Origin: Clarkia xantiana subsp. parviflora | Lineage: Eukaryota > Streptophyta > Magnoliopsida > Myrtales > Onagraceae | Length of the DNA stretch: 64,000 bases | Direction: 5' to 3' | NCBI GenBank assembly: GCA_036873135.1 | Contig: JAPTYO010000010.1 | Span: 18,407,772-18,471,771, forward strand | In this document: positions 54,003 to 64,000 of the stretch, piece after piece | Position numbering within the stretch: position 1 is the first letter of the stretch | How the letters are laid out: each line of letters opens with the position of its first letter | Notes under the pieces: model-generated | Told to the model about the DNA's origin: nothing | Database searches by the model: none | What the model saw: the letters and a program-made list of their open reading frames with translations, nothing else | Translations under genes and position numbers: made by a program

Positions 54003-54850
54003 TCACGTTTTAACAGTGCACCCAAACACCACCGGTGTATCCACGGGTTTGGCATCCTGTAATCTGAATCTTTTCAACAGTTTGTTGATATAAGCTTCTT
54101 GAGACAGACACAATTTCCGGGTAGCCCGATCTCTAGCAATTTTAATGCCTAAGATGTACGTGGCCTCTCCCATGTCCTTCATCTCAAATACAGATGTCAA
54201 CCAGGACTTTGACTTGTTCATAAAACTCATGTCGTTTGCGGCAATGAGTTTGTCATCCACGTATAAAGTTAAGATGACATATTTAGACCTGGAGGTCTTA
54301 TAATACACGCACGGATTCTCATGAAGATTCACAAATCTGTTTCCTATGATTTCCTCGTGGAACTTGCGGTATCATTGCCGAGACGATTGTTCAAGACCGT
54401 AGATGGACCTTATGGAGTCGAAAAACTTTTACGTTCGTTACCAGGAGTAATAAAACCCTCTGGTTGCTCCATGTATATCTCTTCATCCAAGTTTCCGAGG
54501 AGGAATTCGGTCTTTATAGTCATTTGGTGAGGTTCGTAATGGAAACCTGCAACCAGGACCATGAATAGCCATTCACCGTGGTTTTACGCACAGGTGGTGA
54601 GTATGTTTCGTCAAAGTCCACTCCGTGAAGTTGAGTATAGCCTTTCGCAACAAGTCGAGCTTTGTATCGCTCGACCTTTTCCATCAGTGGTGAGCCTTCT
54701 TTTAGGACTCACCATATCCTTATGCCCATGTGGTTAGCAGGTAAATCAACTATAGACTTTAATGGCTTTCATTTAGGCGATCTCTCTCATTTATTATTTT
54801 CTTCCATTTCTCCACTTGAGGTCTTTCCAATGCATGTCGAATGTCGATAG
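54003..54850 (-). pseudogene. Copia-2b reverse transcriptase
   Basis: [19 protein letters not shown] is legible at about 54660-54600. After frame changes come ENPCVYYKTSRSKYVILTL and YVDDKLIAAND (about 54260) with the catalytic Asp pair, and the connection EMKDMGEATYILGIKIARDR. Stops and frameshifts near 54330-54600 disrupt the fingers and palm. Confidence 0.82.
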
Positions 54851-55500
54851 AGTGAGGCTATCGCTCTTCCAGATGGGATACTTCTTTGGAGAATTTTGAT
54901 GCATTTGACTCTCGTCAAGGCTTGATTATCCCGTCTTTGAGTCTTAACGTCTCTCCCACTCGGAATAATGCCTCTTATCGGAGCATTTCTTCCAATCGGG
55001 ATCAATTCTCCCACTTGAGATGATGCTTCTTATCAGAGCATCACTTCTATTGGGTACAAGAGGAGTGCTTGAACCATAACCAACAACTTTCCTTGGACAA
55101 CTTCTCGGTTTCGGAGTTTTACTTCCAAGGTGAATTCCTTGATCACTAGGATCTGGAACCAAGTTTGTCGGATTACTCCCACTGGGAACAATGGGTAGTT
55201 TAGGTAGTTGTGGTATTCTTGGTTCAGCATTACGATAATCAAGTTCAACTTGAATCGTCTCAACAGCAACAGTGATTTCTTGTGGAAGGAGTTTATTCCT
55301 CCCACTGGATTTACAATGAAAAAATGTTTCAATTATCATTTACCATGTCATTCACTTGAGTTGCTGGTTCAAATCTCTCCCACTCGAATTAAGTGGAACC
55401 TGATGTCAGTAATATCCTCTTCTGTCTGATTAAGACTCATGTTAATGCATCGGAAAATTTGGCCTCAAGTATGTAATGTCACATGTTCGACCACGATACC
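54851..55500 (-). pseudogene. Copia-2b integrase-RT linker
   Basis: Pro/Ser-rich linker parallel to 45185-45664 of Copia-2a: NLVPDPSDQGIHLGSKTPKP and several PSG or SSG repeats. The right end (55440-55500) retains the last integrase codons, including the VVEHVTLHT-like counterpart of VVEHGSRDVTLL. Confidence 0.65.
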
Positions 55501-56640
55501 ATGTCTTTTAAGCTGTAAACATGTATTTTCAAAGAGTAGTAACATGCTCTTGTCCTAAATATGTGTTAATGCACAAATTAACGCCGCATGGTGATATGAG
55601 TAGATCATTATCATTCTTCAGCTTTTTTTTATGGCGGCGTGTCTTACCGATTATAATGGAACATAGTTTTATATTAATGTGAATCATTTTCTTACATCCC
55701 AAAGGGAACGTGTGAAGAAGTGACTACAACATTTATGTTTACAAACTATGCTTATAGAAGTGTGTCTTTTGATTTAAATGCTAGCCTGACTTATCGTTCA
55801 AGGCGTATGGATGGAAAATCGTTTAACCGACTTAATCCTTCTTCTTTTGCTAACTTATTTCAGAGATTTTATCATATCTCCGAACTGAGCATTTTAGGTT
55901 TTCACCTTATGCGTCATTCGATACTTTTACAAGGTCGTAGTAGCTTTCGAAGCCTACTTCCTACCGATGTAAATGTTATCAATAAGTTATTTCAGAAGGA
56001 ATGCAAACGAAAATTCAGCACATCATCATTTTAAACACTTATGTATTAAAATCATACTTTGAAACGATGTAATCCTCTTTTGAGGTCCACTTGCGCGAGG
56101 CGCAACTTACCCCAGTTTAACCTTTGGTTAAATCGTTTCATTTCTGAATTTAATACAATTTAATCCTATCGATTTCGCATATGATTATCATTACATGTTT
56201 ATTTCATTCAATGGAGTAATGATAATAATAAAGAAAGATTTTTAATCGGTTAATTCTTAGAACGACGCAATCAATGGGTTTAATGGCATGATCTAGTCAA
56301 TAGACTTAGATGTAGGAGGAAATATATGGATTTTCTTGATTCTGTCATTTATGATGTCAAATTCGTTTTGGTTATTTACTTATTTCGGATCGATCCCGTT
56401 TTTAACTGAGTCGATTAACCTTGATAAGCAGAACACTTTTCGAATCAAAAGGTAACTACTTTATTCAATGAAACCGAAACAATGTATTCCAAATTCATAA
56501 ATTAAACAAATAGAAAAACCAACATCGAACAATACTGGGGTCTCAGATCTCAAATTCGAAGCAGTCATGAAGAGGCTTTATGGACTAGATGTCTTAACCG
56601 AAATGTACCAAAAAGGTGCTGATATCATGGTGAGTAAAGC
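55501..56640 (-). other. Copia-2b segment without recognisable protease or integrase
   Basis: At the place where Copia-2a has protease and integrase, Copia-2b has 1.1 kb with no DSGA, QNG or zinc-binding motif in any frame I could read. A 104-codon plus-strand frame (55720-56034) is antisense to the element and matches nothing known. This is replacement or extreme decay rather than simple deletion. Confidence 0.5.
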
Positions 56641-56646
56641 ACCGGA

Positions 56647-57291
56647 TCATCGTTTAGACTTCTTTTTGCTGAGGGTTGCCAAGCATTTCAGCATACCGAT
56701 GAATCTTTCATCGAATGCCTCGGGCTCTTTTGGAAAATTTCCTTCTTTCTCATCTGTTTCGAATAGGTCTATCGTCGTCTTGATCGATTTGATCAAACGC
56801 GTTAGGCCTTTCTCGTTAACAAACCATGAAAGAGGAAACATTCTCATTACCTTCTGAGCCCGAGTCCATACGTCCAACTCATCGGCGGGATCCTGATAGG
56901 CTATTATGCCGTCATCACTGCATAGAACACTAAAGTATTCCGCCATTAAGGCTCTAGCTTCGGCGGCCTTACCCTTACCGAAGCGAAGGTATATGGCATA
57001 CCAAAGATGCAATGCGCTGGGTTGCGTAAACTCTTCTTCTACTTCAGTTGACAGCCGCGAGAGGATCAACTCTCGTGTATTTCGATCATTCCTCAACATT
57101 TTCTTGCTGTTGTTTTCATGTGGGTTTTTATATCCGTCCAAGCTCAGCCTATCCGCCGTCGGATTGACCTGATCGTCAAGATCCGTAGCGATCAGAAGAT
57201 CCATAACATTATCTCTACATGCATCGTAATCCATGCCGTCCAGATTGCATGGCGCGTAGAACTGTACCTGGTAAGCCATGAAAACTAACAC
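56647..57291 (-). pseudogene. Copia-2b gag-like protein
   Basis: 214 open codons: YQVQFYAPCNLDGMDYDACR, LIATDLDDQVNPTADRLSLD, ELILSRLSTEVEEEFTQPSA, LHLWYAIYLRFGKGKAAEAR and KVMRMFPLSWFVNEKG. The LWYAIYLRFGKG segment parallels DIWDALFLRYGNG of the Copia-2a gag, so it is a copia-type gag, but most of the rest is not alignable. It lacks a zinc knuckle and ends in KKKSKR. Confidence 0.7.
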
Positions 57292-57299
57292 AATCGATG

Positions 57300-58752
57300 G
57301 TTATGCAAAAAATTAGGTAGACAATAACATTTTGAGAAAGAAATGCATACATCAGATATCTATTAAGATTGAATCCGACAAATAATGATTCCTCAGTCAT
57401 CTAAACCAACCGACTACCAGTAAACCAACGGAAGATGGCTGTGAAAGAGTTCACATTATCGTCGTTTTCAATCCAATAGATCAGTTTTTTAAAACGGTTT
57501 TAATCGCAAATTACCGGAACAGGAATTTTAAAACAAGCATACCCGATCTTGGCTTTCCCAAGGCCCTTTGTATTTTGGAAAATATTCCGATGAATTTACT
57601 CATGCATATGTAATTCTACTAACCATGTAAATTAACATACGTAAGTAACATTCATCAAACGAATCACACTCATGCTTACGCGTCATGCGTCTAATGTTCC
57701 GAGGAACTCATGTTTGCATGTATAATTCTACTTCCATGTAAATTATCAAATGCAACTACATCTTCAACATTCTAGCATACGTGCCAAACATGTAAATTCC
57801 ACAACAATCATACATATTTGACGACTGATTTCGGTTTTAAAATAATTTTAAACATTAGGGGCTGATTTGCAATTCATGCTTATATTCAATTACGCAACAT
57901 TCTAGACATGAATTATAGGCATTTAAAACCATCACAACATGTCTATCCTAGTGCGCATTCCATATATTTAACCAGCGCTCCGCCCACAACATGTAATGTC
58001 CAGCTAGATTGACTATGTCAAGACAACATTTTTAATCATGCATTAATATATATTGAATAATAAATAATTGTAATTAAGCCCTCTAATTAATTCAGTCCCA
58101 AAAACATGTATCTCTGAGATCCATCCCCATAATCGAAACAAGGCATTAATGTTAGCAACCCTATGAGCACTGTGTAGTACATTTAGAGGTTCAAAAACAT
58201 TTGGATTTAAAACTTGACCACCCTATTTTATTTAATTGACGTGGATTCGGTTTTGAAAATCATTTCGGTTCAGTCAATTTCGGTCCGGTTTGGTCAGGTT
58301 CGGTCCGGTTCAGAAAATCTGGTTCGGTCCGGCAAATCCGGTTCGGTCTGGTAAATCCGGTTCGGTTCGGTCCGGTAAATACTGCTCGGTTCGGTCCGGT
58401 TTTAAATTTTAAAATCTGGTTCGGTCCGAACCGGTCCAATAAAATAGGGTTTGGTTTGGTTCAACACTCAAAACTGGTTCGGTTAGATCCACTTAATCAA
58501 CCCGGTTCGACCCGACCCGATTAAGTCGAACCGATTGAGAAAACCCGGTTCGATTTAAATCCGTCCCGGTTTAATATATTGGACCGGCCCAATAATTTAA
58601 ATTTTAAAGGTTGGGCCGAAATGTTTACTTGTGGCCCAAGTAAGGTTTTAAAGTCCAAAAAATAATTAACTTAACAACCAAGTAACATTAATTATATAAA
58701 ATAATTTCCAATATTAAATATATATATATATATATATTTCGGCCCATATAAA

Positions 58753-58793
<41 letters not shown>

Positions 58794-59390
58794 AAAAATC
58801 GTATACTATATATAATATATATTTATTTATTAACAATATCTTTAATAGGGTAACAAATATACTTACAATATATTTTTTCAATCTTTTAGGCAATAAAATC
58901 TATCAATAATATTTTTAACCCTATTAAATATTTAGATATATTGATAGTGATATATATTTCTATATATTATTATGAATCTATCTTAATGTTCCCAATTATA
59001 GATATATTGTTACGTTAATTAAAAATTAAAATATGGTAAACAATATAATTTTAAAATAGTGGCAGAAAATTCTGTCCCTTGGTGCTAAAAAAGTTTAAAA
59101 TTTTACCTTGTAATTTACCTAGGGTTTTCGGCCAAAACACCAAAATTGGGAACAAGTGGTCAAATTTTAAGATCAAATTTTAATAAGATCTACAATCCAA
59201 TGTTTGATTTTGATAAATATTACACTTTTCTTGAAGATCACGAACATCAATTTTACCAAGAACATCATGAATTTTGGTTTCACCAACAACCCTAAATATC
59301 GAAAATTTAAAATTTCCTTTTTAAAATTTTCGGTTTTTAATCTTAAATTTCAAGAACATCAATTTATAAAAATCACGAACTCCTAACACA
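57300..59390 (-). other. Copia-2b long leader
   Basis: Counterpart of 40962-43100, with degenerate CCGGTTCGGTCC-type repeats at 58230-58590 and long (TA)n runs at 58715-58790. No coding sequence. Confidence 0.7.
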
Positions 59391-59403
59391 GGCTCTGATA
59401 CCA
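59391..59403 (-). other. Copia-2b primer-binding site
   Basis: Minus strand TGGTATCAGAGCC, perfect tRNA-Met-type site, one base from the LTR end. Confidence 0.9.
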
Positions 59404-59404
59404 C

Positions 59405-60004
59405 TGTTAGATTACGGGGAGTAATCACTACGGATACTAAAACAAGGTATATGATAGTAATCGGAATTACGTAGCGGAAGATTCACACATACCTTTAGGG
59501 TGATCCGTAGACCCAAGATCTTCTCAAAAGGGAGTTCGCAATCCTCCGGTCGGGACCCGTAGAGGCTCTTGTTAGAGAAGCCCTACGTGGTGCAAGCTCC
59601 ACAGCAAAGCCTCTGATCGATTCTCGGCACGGGACAGATCTCTGGAGAGTTTGCTCGAAGGCAATTTGGCATACCCTTAGTGAGGGCTATGGTTCGGCCG
59701 AAACTAGGTATTAAGGGGGAGGGTTTTTCTCTCTAAAACACTCTAATGAGGGACTTATGATTAACCCTAAAAATCCCCTAACACCTCTTATTTATAGGAG
59801 GAGTAAAGTGGATAAAAGTCCACTTTACCCCACCTAGTAATTTCGGCCGGCCTATGTAACTGGGGAGGCCCAATTTTGGGCCTGCCATCTCAATTGGGAT
59901 TTGGGTTTAGCCCAATTACCCTAATGTGACATTTACCCAAGTTCATTAGGTAAACTATACATATTATGGACTACCAATTACGGCGCCCATTACCATATGT
60001 TACA
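59405..60004 (-). repeat. Copia-2b 5' LTR
   Basis: 600 bp. The outer end TTACA (60000-60004) abuts the LINE-B target site TGAAG. Confidence 0.9.
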
Positions 60005-61555
60005 TGAAGAACCATCACGGGCAGCAGCTTAATCATGAACGGCCCCAAGCAGATGATAGAACAACTCTGGGCAGATCGATTCTGAACTTAAGAGACTCTT
60101 CAGGCCCCGAGTGGGAGCTTCGATGTGTGGGGAAAGTCTTGAGCGATAAAGTTGTTCGTACGGTAGCTATCCATAACATACTGCAGAAAGCCTGGAGTCG
60201 TTATGATGAGATACGAATCAAGGACGTTGCTAATGATGTTATTCTAATAGAATTCACCAAGGAGAGCGACTTCGAAGATGCGATGGACTTTAAACCTTGG
60301 GCAATTCAGGGATATTGTTTGTCGTTAAAGCGATGGATGATGGGATCTCGACTGGAGGATATGAACTTCTATTCTATCCAATTTTGGGTTCAAGTTCAAG
60401 GACTCGAATTGGGTAAGTTAGGAAAATCAAATGCGAATGTGATTGGAGGCTTTATTGGCACTTTTGTTGATGTGGATGACTCTTGTGATGAAGATGGGGG
60501 TTGCCTCTATCTACGTACTAAGGTAGAGGTTGACTCAAAAAAACCATTAGTTCCGGGATTTTGGTACACTCGAAGGAATGGGGAACTTGCTTGGGCTAAG
60601 GTGCGCTATGAACGTCTTCCCGATGTGTGTTTTCAATGTGGTTTGCTTGGCCATACTGAAAGAACATGCAAATCGGAACTAGCTATGTCGGAAGTTGATC
60701 CGGCGGAACCTAAGTTTGGTCCATGGTTACAAGTGGAACGACCCCGGAAGAAGGAGAATACATGGAGATACATTGGAAAGGAAGTAATGAAGGAGATGAG
60801 AGAAGACGGAGGTTCCAAACCTCATTCCGGATCTATAACTAATTACAAGCCTGGCCTAAACCGTCCTATACCACCACAAACCAACCCATCCCATAAACAA
60901 CATATTCAGCCACCCACCAACTTTAACCCATCCCCACACACTATCACCCGTACCATTACTGATGACCATCCCTCTCCTAGAATGACCCCTCCTACACCAA
61001 GCACTATAACCATATGCCACCCTCCAACTTCCCCCTCCCATCACCATGGAGATAGGTATTTCTCCAAGCCTAGTCCCTACTGAGCTACAAAAGAATGCCC
61101 TAAACCCACCCAAAGCCAAACACCTTAAGTACAAACCCATCATCCATCATAGAAACCCCTTACAAGCCACTAGCTCGACCAAATTCCCGATCATCTTACC
61201 TAAGGAGACGCTCGAAAGTTTCCCAACAAGTGTGCCTTACATAGTGGAGGTGCCCGATGATAATGAGTCTCCAATCATGGGTCAGCTTTCCTTTAAAAGG
61301 AAGACTTGGCATGAGGAGGAAGAGGATACGATGCATGAGGTTGAAGGAAGGAGGAAGATGTTGAAGTTTGATGAACTAGCTATGATAGAACAGAAGGCCC
61401 AGGGCTCTAGTACATCAAGTGGGCGTGTGAAGTTGAAGGCCATGGCTCGGACACGGGGTAGTTCGACTAGGCGTGTGGCCCAAGGTAGTAGGGCATCTGT
61501 GCTATCTCAAAAGGGTTCTGGTGGCTGTCCCAACACAGCCACACGGCCCCAATGA
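60004..61555 (+). pseudogene. LINE-B ORF1 (DUF4283 and CCHC zinc knuckle)
   Basis: Opens at ATG 60004-60006, whose A is the last base of the Copia-2b LTR. The DUF4283-like domain (residues about 35-190) includes GPEWELRCVGKVLSDKVV, AWSRYDEIRIKDVANDVI and FKPWAIQGYCLSLKRW. The zinc knuckle CFQCGLLGHTERTC is near residue 212, followed by a long Pro/Ser/His-rich tail. The frame stops at 61081; the likely remainder of ORF1 continues in the next frame (61046-61555), so a frameshift lies in the low-complexity tail. The final TGA (61553-61555) overlaps the start of ORF2. Confidence 0.85.
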
Positions 61556-62562
61556 GTCTAATCTCATGGAACTGTCAGGGTTTGAGATCGGAACTGACAG
61601 TTCCCACCCTAACCGATCTCGGGAGGAGGCGCCAACCAGAGATGGTGTTTCTAATGGAGACTCAAAACAAAGAGGAGTTTTGTGAGATTGCAAGGAGGGC
61701 ACTTCGTATGAAAGAGGCGTGTTACGTTGAGCCTCGAGGCATTTCGGGGGGCTTAGCGTTATGGTGGCATCAAGGTGTGGATTTACATGTTCTGTTTAAA
61801 TAATGTTATTGATACAAAAATTCAGCATGGTTGTGTCGGAGGAGAAGTTTATATTACTTGGATTTATGCTCATTCGAAGTGGGGGGAGCAGATTAAGACA
61901 TGGTACCAATAGCCTTGACAAGAAGGAGCCCGTGGCTTTGCATCAGAGATTTCAACGACATTTGTTTCAACTTTGAGAAGGATGGTGGTAATTTGAAAAA
62001 TCCTAGATATATGGAGGCTTTTAATGCGATGTTAATGGATACCGGTCTTGTTGATGTGGGATTCAAAGGCCAAAGTTTCACTTGGTGTAATAATAAAGAT
62101 GGGAAGAATAGAGTTCGTGAACGCCTTGATCGGGGCTTAGCGAATGACATGTGGGTTGAGGCATTTCCGAATACTACTATTTTTCATAAACCGGCGACGG
62201 GATCGGATCATTGCCCTTTGTTGCTCCATCTTGATTATAGGGATGGTCGTGGCCGACGTGATTTTAAATTCGAAGTTATGTGGTTGATTGATGAGAGTTG
62301 TGCGGAGACGATCAAACACTCGTGGGAGGTGAGTGCGGACGGCCAAGGGAGGGGTGCCCTTTCTAAACGGCTAGGAAAGTGTCGCCAGGAGTTACAAAAG
62401 TGGAGTAAAGCCAAGTTTTCTAACAACAAAGTCAAAATTTCTGAATTACAAGAGAGGTTGGTTTTAATCCAAAACTTATCCAACGATGATTATAACAAAG
62501 ATGAGGAGACTAGACATAAGGCGGAGCTAGCTGAATTTTGGCGTCGCGAGGAGGTGTATTAG
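61552..62562 (+). pseudogene. LINE-B ORF2 endonuclease and N-terminal region
   Basis: Starts ATG 61552 with SLISWNCQGLRSELTVPTL (catalytic Asn), then VFLMETQNK (catalytic Glu) and GISGGLALWW. After a break at 61801 it resumes at 61900 with LCIRDFNDICFNFEKDGG (Asp-Asn), FTWCNNKDGKNRVRERLDR and the active-site SDHCPLLLHL near 62205. It runs to TAG 62560. The order matches the APE-type endonuclease of plant L1 elements. Confidence 0.88.
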
Positions 62563-64000
62563 AGGCAAAGATCGAGAATTCAATGGCTATCTGATAGGGA
62601 TCGTAATACAAAAAAATTTCATCAATCCACTATTTCTCAACGGAGGAGGAACAAAATTCTTAAGCTCCAAAGGCATGATGGTAGTTTGACCGAGAACGAA
62701 GATGCTATTATGAACAAATGTAGTGGCTACTACCAGAATCTTTTCAGCTCGGAGCAGACAAGTGACTGGGAACAGGTTTTGAGCTGCGTTCCTAACCTTA
62801 TCTCAGCTGAGATGAACCAATCCCTCCTAAGGCGGGTGAGTGATGAATAAGTGATGGATGCGACTTTCCAACATGGTGGCTCAAAAGCTCCTGGTCCGGA
62901 CGACTTTCCTGGGTTGTTCTATCAGAAGTTTTGGGACGTGATTGGTCGTGATGTTATACAGGAGGTCAGATCTTTCTTTGAAACGGGTAATATTAACCCT
63001 TCCCTTTTCTTTACTGATATTGTCTTGATCCCTAAAGTGCCTAACCCAGTTAATACTACCCAATTTCGTCCAATTAGCCTTTGCAATTTTAGCTACAAAA
63101 TAATTTCTAAGGTTATTGTTATCGGTTGAAGTCTATTCTACCTAATGTCATATCTCCTTTCCAAAGTGCATTTGTGTCTGGCAGACTAATCCATGACAAT
63201 ATCATAATTGCTCACGAGGCGTTCCACCATTTGCGAATGAAAGATGGCAGGGTGAGGAAAGAAGCGGCGGTAAAAATTGACATGAATAAGGCATACGACC
63301 GGGTGGAGTGGGGTTTTCTCTTCAAGGTTCTCCAAGCCTTTGGCTTTGATGCGAGATGGGTCTCTGGGTAAAACAATGTGTCATGAATGTTCGCTATAGT
63401 GTGGTGGTTAATGGCAAGAAAACATGTCGTTTTTGACCGACTAGAGGAATGAGGCAAAGGGATCCTCTTTCTACTTATCTGTTTATTTTGGTGGCTGATG
63501 TTTTATCTGACAGATCATGCACGCGGCGTAGAGGCATACCCTTACGGGCATGAGTATTAGGCGGGTTTGTCCTCGTTTACACCATCTATTTTTCGCGGAT
63601 GACTCATTGTTCTTTATTAAGGCCGATGAGTGAAATGCGAGGTCTTTAAAGATAATTTTGAACGCTTACAGTAGAGCGTCAGGCCAGAGTATCAATCTTT
63701 CAAAGTCGGAGATTTTATTTTGCTCGAATGTTGATGCGAATACGAAGGAGGTGGTTTCTGGCGTACTGGGCATCCGCCCAGTGGACACGGGGAAGTATTT
63801 GGGATTAGCAACGATATGGGGAAGATCGAAGCGAGAGGCCTTGGGGTTTCTAAAGGATCGGGTAATGGGTGGAAGAACCTTTTCCTCAACAATGCTGGGA
63901 AAGAGGTCCTCATAAAGGCGGTAATTACAGCTATACCAACCTATGCTATGTCACTATTCTCCTTCCCGAATGTGTGGTGTGGTGATATCAATAGAATGGT
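62563..64000 (+). pseudogene. LINE-B ORF2 reverse transcriptase, runs off the window
   Basis: GSKAPGPDDFPGLFYQKFW, then LIPKVPNPVNTTQFRPISLC (RT core), SAFVSGRLIHDNIIIAHE, VKIDMNKAYDRVEW with the first catalytic Asp (63280-63310), and FADDSLFF carrying the catalytic pair (63592-63615). ASGQSINLSKSEILF and VDTGKYLGL follow. Breaks: TAA at 62848, a frameshift near 63125, a break after 63371 and a stop at 63631. The element continues beyond 64000. Confidence 0.88.

Larger units (their letters stand above)
51558..60004 (-). mobile_element. Copia-2b: inverted second copy of the Copia-2 family, inserted in LINE-B
   Basis: LTRs 59405-60004 (5') and 51558-52158 (3') on the minus strand, with ends TGTAAYATATGG or TGTAAGCATATG and ATCTAACA. 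Target duplications are TGAAC (51553-51557) and TGAAG (60005-60009), one mismatch. The PBS at 59391-59403 is a perfect TGGTATCAGAGCC. Gag, RT and RNase H pieces are present; protease and most of integrase are not recognisable. Length 8447 bp. Its gag differs strongly from that of Copia-2a while LTRs, leader and RT-RNase H are alike. Confidence 0.9.

Noticed and set aside
52175..55429. Plus-strand frames inside Copia-2b
   Set aside because: They lie antisense to recognised RT, RNase H and linker sequence and have no motif of their own.

Overview
This window is eukaryotic nuclear DNA from a flowering plant, probably a eudicot. It has an intron-containing cytochrome b5 gene, A+T-rich intergenic DNA, and Ty1/copia, Ty3/gypsy Tat-clade, L1-type LINE, Helitron, hAT, CACTA and MULE-MITE sequences typical of plants. 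I cannot name the species. Only one ordinary host gene is recognisable, a two-exon cytochrome b5 on the minus strand (10000-10780). Almost everything else is transposable elements, many nested in one another.

Layout. 1-1985: end of an Ogre-like LTR, its primer-binding site and a repeat-rich leader. 2080-2749: hAT element with an exact 8-bp target duplication. 3061-3260: one end of a CACTA element. 3925-7560: noncoding, repeat-rich leader of a minus-strand copia-type element whose LTR (7562-9763) is split by a Helitron (7901-9683). 10000-10780: cytochrome b5. 11066-17030: two MULE-type MITEs with 9-bp duplications; the second is split by a decayed 5.5-kb copia element (Copia-1, 11421-16926). 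17052-35426: a Tat-clade gypsy element (outer, 8.0 kb alone) carrying a second Tat element (inner, 20277-30690) inside its integrase gene. 35888-36118: third MITE copy; about 36725-36940: a SINE. 38015-40351 plus 48962-50960: a minus-strand LINE (LINE-A), split by Copia-2a (40352-48961). 51100-51557 plus 60005-64000: a plus-strand LINE (LINE-B), split at its ORF1 start codon by Copia-2b (51558-60004), a second, inverted copy of the Copia-2 family.

The most interesting system is the Tat pair. The inner element carries gag, protease and a second partial gag in one reading frame, but no reverse transcriptase, RNase H or integrase. The outer element carries the RT end, RNase H, a second RNase H and integrase, but no gag or protease. 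Both carry an antisense gene whose GT-AG introns keep the reading frame. In the inner copy this gene predicts about 680 residues, with a domain resembling the 'putative gypsy-type transposon' family (PF04195) followed by a coiled coil. Their LTRs contain interleaved palindromic repeats whose number differs between the two LTRs of one element, and their 3' regions share a tandem array of short hairpins that appear to covary.

Relative ages follow from nesting and LTR differences counted by eye: MITE, then Copia-1 (about 20 LTR substitutions); outer Tat (about five outside the repeat block), then inner Tat (one or two). All target duplications quoted were read directly from the sequence. Family and lineage names rest on recognised motifs; no search was run.
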